Shown here: positions 9,910 to 19,785 of the stretch, one piece after another
Position numbering within the stretch: the stretch's first letter is position 1
Layout: each line of letters starts with the position of its first letter
NCBI GenBank assembly: GCA_003045065.1
Contig: PSQJ01000002.1
Span: 372,001-436,000, forward strand
DNA: 64,000 nucleotides
From: Candidatus Liberibacter europaeus
Lineage (GTDB): Bacteria; Pseudomonadota; Alphaproteobacteria; Rhizobiales; Rhizobiaceae
Reading direction: 5' to 3'
Notes under the pieces: generated by a model
Database searches by the model: none
Seen by the model: the letters and a program-made list of their open reading frames with translations, nothing else
Told to the model about the DNA's origin: nothing
Program-made: the position numbers and the translations under genes

Positions 9910-12081
9910 ATGGCTAAGAGCGCATTTATTCCTATAAAAAATTTGACCATTGATCAGGCTAAAAAGGAGTTTTCGTCTCTTGCATGCGATATATCATATC
10001 ATAATAAGCTTTATTATCAAGATTCAAGTCCTATAATTTCTGATGCCGAATATGATCAACTGTTTCAGCGCTATGAATCTATAGCACATGCTTTTCCGGA
10101 ACTTGCTGATTTTGAAGATGCCAATATCCATCTTAAGAAAGTAGGAGGGGATCCATTTTTGCCTCTTTTTGCTAAAAAACATTCTGTGCCATTACAATCT
10201 TTGAAAAAATGTTATACAGAAGATGAAGTTCATAATTTTATTGCCAAGATTTATCGTCAATTGAAAAAGGAATTTGATAGCAGTATTGCTTTTACTCTTG
10301 AGCCAAAAATTGATGGAGCGTCTGTTGTTTTACGCTATGAATATGGAAAATTTGTTCATGCTATAACTCGTGGTGATGGTAATAAAGGAGATAATCTATG
10401 TGCTATTTCTACGATTCCTCTGGTTTTGCCATCAAAAGTACCAGACCTTTTGGAAATTCGGGGTGAAGTTTATATGGACAAAAGCGATTTTTTAGCAATG
10501 AATGAAGAAATTATTGCGTCTGGAGGTAAGCCTTATGCTAATCCTAGAAATACTGTTTCCGGATTTTTATCCTGTTTAGATCCCAAGATTACGGTAAGTC
10601 GTCGCATGAAATTTTTTGTTCATGGATTGGTGATGTCTTCAGAACAATTTGCTGATGGTCAATATGAAATGCTTGAAAAAATTCGTGATTTTGGTTTTCC
10701 AATAAATGAAAGAATCCAAAGTAGTTATACCTTGGATGATATTTTATCTTATTATCATGAAACTGAATCAATACGTTCTAGTCTAGATTATGATATTGAT
10801 GGGATAGTATACAAAGTTGATAGTTTTTTTCTCCAGAAGCAGTTGGGGTTACGTTCAACTACTCCACGTTGGGCTATATCACATAAATTTTCAAGCAAAC
10901 AGGCATGTACTCGCCTCTTGGATATTGATATTCAGATTGGACGTACCGGTATTTTGACACCAGTAGCACGCCTTGAACCGATTAATTTAGGCGGTGTTTT
11001 TATTACCAATGCTACATTGCATAATGAAGATTATATCAAAGGATATAATTCATCCGGTAAGATAATTCGTGAAGGAAGAGATATTCGAATAGGGGATATG
11101 GTTGTTTTAAAACGTGCAGGGGATGTTATCCCTAAGGTTGAGGATGTCATTATCCAAGATCGTCCGTCTGATTTACCAGTATTTTCATTTCCATCTATTT
11201 GTCCTACTTGTAAAAGTGATGCTGTTCGTTATGTGCATCCTAAAACAGGGAGAATTGATTCTGCCCGACGCTGTACAGGAACGTTTGTTTGTCCAACACA
11301 ACAATTAGAGCATTTAAAACACTTTGTTTCACGTCATGTCTTTAATATAGAAGGTTTAGGAAAAGAACAGCTTAGATTTTTTTTTAATTCAGAAGATCCT
11401 TCTCTGTCAATTAAAGTTCCCGCTGATATTTTTACATTAGAATCTCGTCAGAAAAATTCAGTTTCAAGTCTTCAAAATATTCCTGGTTTTGCGCAGGTAA
11501 GAGTTGAAAATTTATATAATGCTATCAATAAGAGGCGAGAAATTTCTTTGTATAGATTTATTTTTTCTCTGGGCATTCGTCATGTTGGAATTGAAATAGC
11601 TAAATCTTTAGCGCAGCATTATCAATCTTATGATAATTTTGCAAAGGAGATAAGAAATATTATAGATAATAACATTGATAGCGATACTTCTTTAAAACAG
11701 GTGTCTTTGATTGGTGATGTGATATTAGATTCTATTGTGAATTTTTATCAAAATGATGGCAATAATCGAGCTATTGAAGCTCTTTTGCGGGAAATATCCA
11801 TTACCTCTGATGCGGGTATATATCAAGCTAAAGATAAAGCTAAAACTAGTCCATTTTTAGGTAAGGTATTGGTATTTACAGGTTCTCTTCAAATGAGTCG
11901 TGATAATGCTAAAGAATCTGTTGAGAAATTAGGTGCTGAAGTTTCTAATATTGTTTCTAAAAAAACACATCTTGTTGTAGTTGGGATCAATCCTGGATCA
12001 AAGCTTGATAAGGCACGCCAACTTAGTATTGAGATTATGTATGAAGATGAATTTTTATCATTGTTGAAAGAGTACCTATAA
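9910..12081 (+). CDS. ligA: NAD-dependent DNA ligase LigA
   Basis: Seals nicks in replication and repair using NAD. At 723 residues it has full length and all parts: N-terminal Ia domain, adenylation domain with the catalytic Lys in LEPKIDGAS (near residue 133) and TRGDG, the OB fold, a four-cysteine zinc finger (CPTC, then RRCTGTFVCP), helix-hairpin-helix repeats, and a C-terminal BRCT domain (GKVLVFTGSLQMSRDNAKES onward). It is the last gene of the bamD-recN-ligA run; I see no strong terminator directly after it. Confidence 0.96.
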   Translation: MAKSAFIPIKNLTIDQAKKEFSSLACDISYHNKLYYQDSSPIISDAEYDQLFQRYESIAHAFPELADFEDANIHLKKVGGDPFLPLFAKKHSVPLQSLKKCYTEDEVHNFIAKIYRQLKKEFDSSIAFTLEPKIDGASVVLRYEYGKFVHAITRGDGNKGDNLCAISTIPLVLPSKVPDLLEIRGEVYMDKSDFLAMNEEIIASGGKPYANPRNTVSGFLSCLDPKITVSRRMKFFVHGLVMSSEQFADGQYEMLEKIRDFGFPINERIQSSYTLDDILSYYHETESIRSSLDYDIDGIVYKVDSFFLQKQLGLRSTTPRWAISHKFSSKQACTRLLDIDIQIGRTGILTPVARLEPINLGGVFITNATLHNEDYIKGYNSSGKIIREGRDIRIGDMVVLKRAGDVIPKVEDVIIQDRPSDLPVFSFPSICPTCKSDAVRYVHPKTGRIDSARRCTGTFVCPTQQLEHLKHFVSRHVFNIEGLGKEQLRFFFNSEDPSLSIKVPADIFTLESRQKNSVSSLQNIPGFAQVRVENLYNAINKRREISLYRFIFSLGIRHVGIEIAKSLAQHYQSYDNFAKEIRNIIDNNIDSDTSLKQVSLIGDVILDSIVNFYQNDGNNRAIEALLREISITSDAGIYQAKDKAKTSPFLGKVLVFTGSLQMSRDNAKESVEKLGAEVSNIVSKKTHLVVVGINPGSKLDKARQLSIEIMYEDEFLSLLKEYL

Positions 12082-12315
12082 AATAAAATATGGGTATTGC
12101 TATATTAATGATAACCATACGACCTTTCTAGTGTTAAAAATTAGGATGTACGACATAATGGTGAATGAATTAATCGTTTTAGACTAAGTTTTTCATAGCT
12201 ATCAAATCATTATTGTATTTTAATAATCTAAAAATTAGCAAAAAAATCTAATATTTACATAAATGCCATGTGTCGCTATCACTAGCTAAGAATATTTAAC
12301 AACTTGTTAAAAGCT

Positions 12316-12347
12316 AAAAGACGATATAGATAACTATATCGTCTTTT
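12316..12347 (-). terminator. Rho-independent terminator of the symporter gene
   Basis: A 14-bp perfect stem (12316-12329 with 12334-12347) and a 4-nt loop, with A-rich and T-rich flanks. It lies 25 bp beyond the stop of the minus-strand symporter gene and could also stop leftover plus-strand transcription from ligA. Confidence 0.75.
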
Positions 12348-12371
12348 AATGTTTATTATTTATATAAATAT

Positions 12372-13610
12372 TTAATCACCAACACTTTCAATAGTATTAT
12401 CGGATAACCCTGAATGATGTTTATCTACTACCACGGTTACACAAGCATCTGACCATACATTCAAAGCTGTTTCTAGCATATCAAGTATAGTATAAAATGG
12501 AAGAATCATACCCATTAAATGTACAGGTACTCCCATGTTAGATAACAAAGTGCTACATAGAAGAAAACATCCCATTGGTATTCCTCCGTTGCCAGCTGCA
12601 GATATAGCAGCAATTGGAATCCACATTAACATTTGAGAAAAACTTAATATTACTCCGTGATTTTGCATAACATATACTACTGTTACAAATATAAAAGCAG
12701 CACAACCATTCATATTAATAGATGTACAAAAAGGTAAAATTCCTCTACTAATTTGCGGTGAAACATTAAGATTTTGTTCTGCTATTCGCATTGTAACGGG
12801 TAATGTTCCTGTTGAAGATTTAGAGAAAAAAGCTACTAATATCGCAGGCATCATACCTCTAGCAACTTTTAATGGATTAAGTCCATGTAAATATAGAAAG
12901 ATCGGTAAAATTACGATCCCTTGAACTATATTTGCTAATACTATAGTGGATAAGTATTCTCCTAGACCTGCAATATCTGATCCTGACCTTATTTGTAGAA
13001 TTGTTGATGCTATAAATGCGCCCATAGCTATAGGTATGATTTTCATAATCCAACCAGTAATAATCAAAAATATACTATGCATTCCAGTAAAAAATAATAA
13101 AGTGGTATCTTTTGCTTGTTCATTTTTAATAAAGCGAATAGCAATTGCTATGCATAGACATATCGCTAAAATGGTTATTACTTGGCCATTTAGAAATGGA
13201 TACAGTAAATTGTCTGGAACCAAGCTAGATATATATGACAAGTAATTATTTTTTGAGGGGATATAAGTTACAGATTTTATTACAACATTAGAAGGGGAAA
13301 TAATATTATATATAGCCATAGCTACAGATGCAGCTAGCATAGTTGTAATCATTGCGTATAATACAGTTTCTGACCATATTCTGCCCATCCCTTGTTTAGG
13401 ATGTTGTTTAGATAAATTTACAATTAAAGATAGAGATATTAAAGGTAAGCTAATAAATTTAAAAATCTTCACAAAAGCATTAGAAATAAATCCAGCCAGT
13501 TCGTTGAAAAACACGATATCTGTCATTCCTGAAAATATACCTACTAATATACTGGCTACATATAATAGGAATTTCTTCTGGTTTAAACTCAAATTACTTG
13601 TATTGTACAT
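12372..13610 (-). CDS. gltP: Dicarboxylate/amino acid:cation symporter (DAACS family, GltP-like)
   Basis: An inner-membrane secondary transporter for glutamate, aspartate or C4-dicarboxylates, coupled to protons or sodium. The 412-residue protein is strongly hydrophobic with about eight helices. It has the re-entrant-loop motif KSSTGTLPVTMRIAE (usually SSSATLP in the family), the transport motif TSINMNGCAAFIFVTVVYV, and a C-terminal PVHLMGMILPFYTILDMLETA segment. The exact substrate cannot be read from the sequence. It stands alone with its own terminator at 12316-12347 and is divergent from the prophage relic. Confidence 0.85.
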   Translation of the reverse strand: MYNTSNLSLNQKKFLLYVASILVGIFSGMTDIVFFNELAGFISNAFVKIFKFISLPLISLSLIVNLSKQHPKQGMGRIWSETVLYAMITTMLAASVAMAIYNIISPSNVVIKSVTYIPSKNNYLSYISSLVPDNLLYPFLNGQVITILAICLCIAIAIRFIKNEQAKDTTLLFFTGMHSIFLIITGWIMKIIPIAMGAFIASTILQIRSGSDIAGLGEYLSTIVLANIVQGIVILPIFLYLHGLNPLKVARGMMPAILVAFFSKSSTGTLPVTMRIAEQNLNVSPQISRGILPFCTSINMNGCAAFIFVTVVYVMQNHGVILSFSQMLMWIPIAAISAAGNGGIPMGCFLLCSTLLSNMGVPVHLMGMILPFYTILDMLETALNVWSDACVTVVVDKHHSGLSDNTIESVGD

Positions 13611-14782
13611 AGATATATTTTCCCTTCCATGAGATTAAAGAGGAAGAAATAATCCAATTTAATCCTATAAAACAATAATATAGTCCTAAAACTAACTAAC
13701 TAATAATACCAATCAATGATTTATATTCTCGTAAAAGTTGTGATATGATTTAATCCTATACCGAGATCCTACCACATTAACAGGTTGATTTATTAGATGC
13801 AATATATAATTGTTGTTTTTAAGATGTGAGATTTGCATTATTTGATGGTATAATCTTAAATTATTATTCATTTAAATATTTATTTGAAGATAGTAATTTT
13901 ACAACCATTGATAGTAATATATATAATTTGTAATATAGTACAGATTTTGATATCTATTACTTCAAACACCTACCATGATATCTAAAAATTATTTTTTAAA
14001 AATTAAACTAAAAGAATAGTAACTATTGTTTCTAATTGTATTATTAAGAAAAAATTTATTGAATATGACAGAATAAGACTGATTAGCAAAAGTCCAAGGA
14101 ATCATTCAACTTGGATTGTTATTATATGTAATAGAAATAGGGACTGTCAGTTTAACAAGAGTTAAATTTCAAGAGATTAACAGCTTTATAGTGAATCGAT
14201 TGTTTGAATATTTTAAGTAGACTACTTATTATCTTTTTATTTGAGCGAAAAGAATAGGTTTTTGATTTTGATTCTGTAAAATTATCTGTGCATATTGGAT
14301 ATAAAATTAGAGTATATGTTGTCGGAAGGAGTATCTTTGGAAATTATATTTTTAAAATTAGTTTGAACTATATTTGAGAAATCTGATCACACTATCCCAA
14401 ATTCATAGGATATATTTTGATATCAAAAATATGAAGTACTGCAGATAATCAATTTTTCATATAAATTATTGTTAAATTACGATATTATAATATTTGAAAA
14501 GAACTGCTTTTTTAGGATTTAAAGGGTCGCAAAAAAATATTATGGCATACAAATCATAAGATAATTCATATGTCTTATCCCAAGATTCGGTGAAATTTCT
14601 GTGTTGTATTATAATCATATAATTCTGTTTAATAGATTTAAATGATAAATCTAATGGAATCCTTGACCATCATCATTGTTGCCAATTCTAAATCAACTGT
14701 CTATATAAATCACCAAAAGTAATTCTAAGGTATAAATACCAATGCTGGCTTTTTGATTAGTAGGTTATAGAGCATATATGAC
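13611..14782. other. Long non-coding interval, probably eroded prophage
   Basis: About 1.17 kb of AT-rich DNA with no intact gene. Near 14525-14610 one frame gives a fragment beginning GSQKNIMAYKS which, with a stop, loosely recalls the part that normally precedes the surviving tail-protein piece at 14783. This suggests the 5' half of that gene decayed here, but the match is weak and by eye. Nothing else recognised. Confidence 0.4.
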
Positions 14783-15445
14783 ATGATGTTACGGAGTGCT
14801 TTCTCTGTGTCATTAGGTTCAAATGTCAGACATGGTATTCAGTGGTTATCACATAAAGACAATGGTTTGTTAGTAGGTACGGAATCAGCTTTGTGGTTGA
14901 TATCACGAACTAATCAAGATGAGTCTATTTCGAATATATCGGTAGTAGTGAGGTCGCTTGGTAGTTTTGGTAGTATTGCAGTTTCACCTATTTTAGTAGG
15001 TTCTCATTGTGTGTTTGTTCAAGATACAGGAAGAGCTTTAATCAGCATTGTTGATATGAAACAACACGGCTATCGGTTTACAGATTTAAATGTATGGGCG
15101 GAACATATATTAACTAAAGGAGTTTGGGAAACAGCCTTACAACATAGTCCATATTCTATTATCTGGGTAGTTTTGCGAGATGGTAGATTAGTTGGATGTA
15201 CATTTGATCCAGAAAACGAGGTATGTGCATGGCATACACATGTTTTAGGCGGAGTTTCTACACAAATTCATTCCTTAACCAGTTTTGCTAGCTTTTCTGA
15301 TGGACAGGACGATTTGTGGCTTTTGGTTGAAAGACAGGAGGCTTCAGGCAAAAAGTTCAAATCCCTTGAAAAGCTGGGCAATTTTCGTAGAATGAACACG
15401 TATCAACCTAAAGATGTGATTGATGGATGTTCTACAGAGGGATGA
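14783..15445 (+). pseudogene. Phage tail/nozzle-like beta-propeller protein, central fragment
   Basis: The 220-residue frame resembles the middle of large structural proteins of short-tailed phages found in Rhizobiales prophages. Typical steps are IQWLSHKDNGLLVGTESALW, a segment with VRSLGSFGSIAVSPILVG, FVQDTGRALISI, AEHILTKGVWETALQH, IWVVLRDGRLVGCTFDP and DDLWLLVERQ. Full proteins of this type start several hundred residues earlier, and their closing part is missing here. A C-terminal-like piece reappears at the end of the next frame (near 16760-16990). I therefore call it the broken remnant of one gene. The ATG at 14783 is only the first available start. Family placement is from memory of motif order. 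Confidence 0.6.
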
Positions 15446-15451
15446 GGAAAT

Positions 15452-17050
15452 ATGAATCAAGGATTAGTGAGTATTGCGGTGTTAAGTTTGTTTTTGGGTG
15501 GATGTGATTTAGGCACAGAAAGCAATAGTATTAAGAATACAGAAAAGGTACATAGCACGATGGCAGATAATAAGCAAGCTAATCTGCAAGATATAGATAC
15601 TACAATCATTTCTTTAGACACTAAACTTGAACGGGCTAAGAAAGGATTAATTCTTTTAGAAGAGTTGAAAGAGGCTATGAGTTTGCAGAAAGAAATCTGT
15701 CGTACATTAGTATTGTATGCATCTGATCCTGCTTACACAAGAGAAGATGTAAACAGTAGAACTAAAGGATTGATAAAAGTTGGAGAGGGGTTATCTGAGG
15801 TTTGGCGTACAGAGGTTGAGCGTTTTAGCGATCAGCAAGTAACTGACACTTCCAATAAAGAGTCTCGTCTGCAAGATTCCATAAATACTCTAGATTCCGC
15901 TCCTATACGAGATGCATGGGAAAAAGTTTCTTCTTTGCGACAAATGCTGGAAGAACAAAAGACTTTGATTAAACAGGTTAGGGATGAGGATATTGAGAAG
16001 ACTTTTGCCGAAGCTGAGAACTTTGTTAAAGATTCGGAAGAAAGACTTAAGAACGCCATAGAGGCTCGTAAGCATAATGATTATGAATTGTCGCATCTTC
16101 ATTTAGAAAGCATTCACGACAAATTAGATTTGATTGCAGATACTGTGACTACAGCTAGTGAGAGGTTGCGGACTCTTAATGGGAATACAAGTCTACTCAT
16201 TACTTCTAAGATTAAAACAAATAGTAAATTTAATAAGATAGGGGTTGATATTAAAAAAGTAGAATCAATGCAGCCTAGTGAGCTTGAGTATTTAAAAACA
16301 TCTAATTTAAATTCTGAAGAAGGTTTGAAACGTGTTAGTGAACTATTAGATAAAGGAAATGGTTATTTACAAGAAGCAATAAAAGAGCGGAAAGATAAGC
16401 ACTACAGAGCGTCTATTCGTCTCTCCGCAAAAAGCCAAAGATTTATTAATAGATCTACTTATTTCATTAACTTCCTTAAAGCCCGTTTTCCTAATACACT
16501 TACTTCGTCGTCTTTAATAGTAGCTCAATCTAAAAATCATGGTAAATTGCTTCATGAATACCTAGATCTGAAAGCAACTGCATCACCTGCTACTCTTGAT
16601 TTTAGCACGTGGGATAAATTAAAGGACATAGAGTCCAGCCTCAAGAAAGCTGAAGAGGTTGCTGACCATGTTGATAAGGAAATAGGGCTTTATCTCAAAT
16701 ACCGTGATAGAGAAGCTCCTGCCTCCTCTGATACTCAATCCCCGATAGATACGATGAAACATGAAAGTGAAATGGTCAAAGTATCGTTAGATGGGTCTGT
16801 GGTTCCTTACAAACCAGGTGATCCTATAGCTGAGGGTGAGAGTACTGGTTATACCTATACGTCATTAGCACAATTGCCTAGTACAGATACTGGAGAAGCC
16901 TTTAATGGATTGGGTGGTAGGAAAAGACGAGTAGTATCAAGTAGTGTCCGAGTGTTAAACGCCCAAGGTTTAGAGGTAGGAACGTCTTTTAATAACTCAA
17001 AAGAATGTCCAATATCAACCTTCCACCACGTTCAAAGACATGAATGTTAA
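15452..17050 (+). CDS. Coiled-coil lipoprotein with a phage-tail-like C-terminus
   Basis: A 532-residue product. It starts with a signal peptide and lipobox ending LGGC (Cys 18), so it should be a lipoprotein. Residues about 50-410 are rich in charged heptads and predicted as long coiled coils, e.g. around VSSLRQMLEEQKTLIKQVR. Residues from about 440 on (SEMVKVSLDGSVVPYK, GYTYTSLAQLPSTDTG, GGRKRRVVSSSVRVLNAQGL) look like the closing domain of the same phage tail protein whose middle lies just upstream. Spacing to that frame is 6 bp, with GAGGAAAT before ATG 15452. Either a lipoprotein-coil cassette was inserted into a tail gene or phage recombination fused the two. I do not recognise the coil region; a cell-envelope or lysis-linked role would be speculation. 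Confidence 0.65.
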   Translation: MNQGLVSIAVLSLFLGGCDLGTESNSIKNTEKVHSTMADNKQANLQDIDTTIISLDTKLERAKKGLILLEELKEAMSLQKEICRTLVLYASDPAYTREDVNSRTKGLIKVGEGLSEVWRTEVERFSDQQVTDTSNKESRLQDSINTLDSAPIRDAWEKVSSLRQMLEEQKTLIKQVRDEDIEKTFAEAENFVKDSEERLKNAIEARKHNDYELSHLHLESIHDKLDLIADTVTTASERLRTLNGNTSLLITSKIKTNSKFNKIGVDIKKVESMQPSELEYLKTSNLNSEEGLKRVSELLDKGNGYLQEAIKERKDKHYRASIRLSAKSQRFINRSTYFINFLKARFPNTLTSSSLIVAQSKNHGKLLHEYLDLKATASPATLDFSTWDKLKDIESSLKKAEEVADHVDKEIGLYLKYRDREAPASSDTQSPIDTMKHESEMVKVSLDGSVVPYKPGDPIAEGESTGYTYTSLAQLPSTDTGEAFNGLGGRKRRVVSSSVRVLNAQGLEVGTSFNNSKECPISTFHHVQRHEC

Positions 17051-17383
17051 AGCCACTAATTTCCTTTTTGTCCATAATGATAATTTCTATATAGCTAAAG
17101 CGGACGAAGATGGAAATATGGGCAAACGTATTAACATTGCTCCTGATAAAGTCGTTCTTAACGATTATACCATACAAGTCCACATCACGAAAGCATTACA
17201 GTTTCGTATGGGTATTGAAGACTAGGATTGATTATAGCCTTTAGGATATTGTTAAAATGGAAAACCATTCATTCATGGCAATATCCATGTGAATATAACG
17301 GACATATGAGCAATGGATGGAATAGTCTAACACCTGGTGAATATACTCAATCTAGAAATTGGAGAGTTTGGGGGCAAATCTGA
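17040..17383 (+). pseudogene. Phage tail-region remnants
   Basis: Two open pieces follow the lipoprotein in different frames. ATG 17040 to 17225 would encode 61 residues (NFLFVHNDNFYIAKADEDG). A second piece in another frame ends at 17383 with NGWNSLTPGEYTQSRNWRVW, which has the look of a tail-fibre or spike terminus. Frameshifts and stops separate them, so I read them as decayed tail genes. No firm family. Confidence 0.4.
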
Positions 17384-17533
17384 TTAGGAAGGTTTAAATA
17401 GTGGTAAATACACATATTGGTTGCAGGAGTTAATTTAATAATGTATAAAAAGCAAGGCCAATATATTACAAGAGAATAGTGAATGGAATTCTGTGCTAAA
17501 TCAAATGCTAAACGTGAAAGGATGGTTTAAACA

Positions 17534-18013
17534 ATGATTACATCGTTTTTAACTGGAGGCATATTTAGATTTTTAATACATTTTGTCCCATCAAGTTTTG
17601 ATAGGATAGTTGATGTTGTGTCTGAGCATCTAATGCAGAAGAGATCTATCGAATATGATAGAATAAAGCTTGAACAAGCCAAAATTGATAGTGCTACTCA
17701 AGTTGATTTGGCTGATATCAAATATGAAATTGAAGAGCTCAAAGCAGATAAACAGATAGGATTATCAAAGATTAAATCCCAGAATGTCAAAAGCGGTATT
17801 AAGTGGATAGATGCTTTTAACGCTTTGATAAGACCCTTAACAACTATCTTTTGGATTATTGTTTATCCAATGATGGTATGGTGGAGTGTGAAAGAGGGCA
17901 TCTATGATAGAAGCCCCCTTTCAATATTAAGCCCATTTGAACAAGAGATTATCGCTTGTATTCTTGGTTTTTGGTATACTGATAAAATAGTTCAGAAGCG
18001 GAGGCAGAGATGA
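17534..18013 (+). CDS. Holin-like prophage membrane protein
   Basis: A 159-residue protein with an amphipathic N-terminus (MITSFLTGGIFRFLIHFVPS), a charged coiled central part (about 35-85), then two C-terminal hydrophobic segments: PLTTIFWIIVYPMMVWWSV and an IIACILGFWYTDKI end with a basic tail. This layout and the final GFW.TDK...KRR resemble the three-helix holins and gene-transfer-agent release proteins of alphaproteobacterial phages. Holins make membrane pores that let endolysin reach the wall. The endolysin gene lies 293 bp downstream, which supports the role. It overlaps the next ATG by ATGA. A decayed copy exists at 48355-48815 and a scrap at 2246-2290. Confidence 0.65.
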   Translation: MITSFLTGGIFRFLIHFVPSSFDRIVDVVSEHLMQKRSIEYDRIKLEQAKIDSATQVDLADIKYEIEELKADKQIGLSKIKSQNVKSGIKWIDAFNALIRPLTTIFWIIVYPMMVWWSVKEGIYDRSPLSILSPFEQEIIACILGFWYTDKIVQKRRQR

Positions 18014-18059
18014 AACGATTAAGACTCACTATTCTTCGTCCTATCAACATTTTCAGGCG

Positions 18060-18230
18060 TTGTTTGCCTTGTCTTCTTCTTTACCAGCTTTTGCTGTGAT
18101 ATTAGTCTGCTTGGATCCAGATAAATTACACCCTCCAAGTATAATAGTTGATTATAATAAAGAAACTCACGCTATTTTTTTTGATATCCATAAAATACCA
18201 CCTATCTTTAATATTGACAACAATTCTTAA
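18060..18230 (+). CDS. Small lipoprotein candidate between holin and endolysin (spanin-like?)
   Basis: A 56-residue frame from TTG 18060: a hydrophobic leader (SSLPAFAVILVC) that ends like a lipobox, then a polar part with PDKLHPPS. A small proline-bearing lipoprotein at this place is what an outer-membrane spanin (Rz1 type) looks like, but the start codon is weak and length is marginal. Its last part is conserved at nucleotide level in the decayed second cassette (49186 onward). A 29-residue frame (ATG 18010 to 18099) overlaps in another frame, the nested style seen for Rz/Rz1, though it is short. Confidence 0.35.
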   Translation: MFALSSSLPAFAVILVCLDPDKLHPPSIIVDYNKETHAIFFDIHKIPPIFNIDNNS

Positions 18231-18306
18231 TTGTAAAAACTTTATATTTCACCTATTTTATTCAATATATAATGGTATTTATTAATTAGCTAAAATAGAG
18301 GTAGTC

Positions 18307-18747
18307 ATGACTACGATCCCATCATTATTAATTGACGTGATTAAAAACTTTGAAGGCTTAAGACTAAAAGCCTACAGATGTCCTGCGGGTGTTTTGACTA
18401 TTGGATATGGACATACTGGATTTGATGTTTGTGAGGACATGAATATATCAGAACAACATGCGGATGAACTGCTTATACTTGATGTTTCAAAATGTCTGAA
18501 TCAAGTATTGAACGTTTCTCCAATTCTGATTAATGCAAATGAAAATCGTATATCAGCCATTGGAGATTTTGTTTTTAATCTTGGTATTGGCAGATATAAG
18601 GCTAGTACGTTTAGAAAACGTGTAGATGAAGAAGATTGGGATGAGGCGTCTAAAGAGTGTACAAGGTGGGTATTTGCTGGAGGTAGGAAGCTAAAAGGAT
18701 TAGTTGCAAGAAGAGAGATAGAGGCAGCACTATTGTTACAGTGTTAA
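18307..18747 (+). CDS. Phage endolysin, GH24 (T4-type) lysozyme
   Basis: A 146-residue muramidase that cuts peptidoglycan at phage release. The catalytic arrangement E-x8-C-x5-T is visible: Glu16 in NFEGLRLKAYRC, Cys25, Thr31 in LTIGYGHT. Many P22/R21-type endolysins use Cys in place of the T4 Asp. The C-terminal segment ECTRWVFAGGRKLKGLVARR is the usual family ending. There is no secretory signal, so it needs the holin-like protein upstream to cross the membrane. ATG 18307 follows a GAGGTAG ribosome site. A broken paralogue lies at 49336-49779. Confidence 0.9.
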   Translation: MTTIPSLLIDVIKNFEGLRLKAYRCPAGVLTIGYGHTGFDVCEDMNISEQHADELLILDVSKCLNQVLNVSPILINANENRISAIGDFVFNLGIGRYKASTFRKRVDEEDWDEASKECTRWVFAGGRKLKGLVARREIEAALLLQC

Positions 18748-18936
18748 AGGCAAACCTTCACATCCTATTAAAAAGGTGTGAGAAATGTGTTAAAAAAATT
18801 GCAAAATCAATAGTTTATATTTTGTATATTATTCTGATATAATATGCCGGTATGTCATTTCAAATCTTCTTTAATTTAATGGTGAAGTTTTACTGTTTGT
18901 TTCTAGTGAAAAAGCTTTTAGAAATAAAGATATGTT

Positions 18937-19785
18937 TCACTTTTTATTTGCAACATTAGCAGGTTTATTTTTTATGCGAGGTTTTTGTTCTTTTGTACGA
19001 AGCGTAGCCCAAGGGTCTTTTTGCGATAAAACTGACTTGAGATAAGCTATGTTTTCCTCTGCCTCTTCAGGTGAAAGTTCTTGTGCAGCTATAGAATAAG
19101 CTTCTTGTATCCTCCCCTGTAGACCGACAACTAAAGCCAAATTTTGTCTTATACGGCTATCAGATCCTAACATCTTTGAGGCATAGCGAAGTTTTTCTTC
19201 CGCCTTCTTTATATCTCCTGATAAGAGATATGAAATGCCCATGTTAGAAACAATAGATGATTCATTTGGTGCTAGTTCCAAGGCTTTATTGTATTCTATA
19301 TTTGCTTCCAAATATCTACCCATTTGAGCTAGAATAGATGCTTTTGCGGAGATTAACTTCCAATCAGGCATATCGGGTCTTTGAGCACGTTCTATTGCGT
19401 TTAGAGCATCATCTAAATATCCTGCATCTGCTAGATTTTTTCCATAAGATGCTAGTACATCCATATCCTGTGGATACAATATTGCAATTTGTCGCATGAC
19501 TGCAAGCGCCTGAGAAGATTTTCCTACCATGCGTAGTGCATCTGAATATGCAATGCCTATCGTCTTGTTTTTAGGCTTTGACTTGTACATCATGCCAAGT
19601 TTATCTGTGATATGTAATAATTCTGTATGATTCATATACTCTAAATTGACGTCTAAGTTGGGAATATGAGAATATCTCGCTGAATAACAACTGGATAATA
19701 AAGCCATAGTAGTAAGTGATATCACATGTCTGCTATATCTAATTACCAACACTAAATAAGAATAAATTTTATAAAAGTGAATCAT
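18937..19785 (-). CDS. tadD: Tad pilus assembly lipoprotein, TPR protein TadD
   Basis: A 282-residue lipoprotein (leader ending LLSSC, Cys 33) with a chain of TPR units: AYSDALRMVGKSSQALAVMR, the repeat with DVLASYGKNLADAGYLDDAL, LAQMGRYLEANIEYNKALEL and SNMGISYLLSGDIKKAEEKL. This is the usual form of TadD, which supports the outer-membrane secretin in Flp/Tad pilus assembly. The long basic leader makes the exact start uncertain; a start closer to MALLSSC is possible. The remaining tad cluster is not in the window, but two TadE-like genes are at 36945-38065. Confidence 0.75.
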   Translation of the reverse strand: MIHFYKIYSYLVLVIRYSRHVISLTTMALLSSCYSARYSHIPNLDVNLEYMNHTELLHITDKLGMMYKSKPKNKTIGIAYSDALRMVGKSSQALAVMRQIAILYPQDMDVLASYGKNLADAGYLDDALNAIERAQRPDMPDWKLISAKASILAQMGRYLEANIEYNKALELAPNESSIVSNMGISYLLSGDIKKAEEKLRYASKMLGSDSRIRQNLALVVGLQGRIQEAYSIAAQELSPEEAEENIAYLKSVLSQKDPWATLRTKEQKPRIKNKPANVANKK

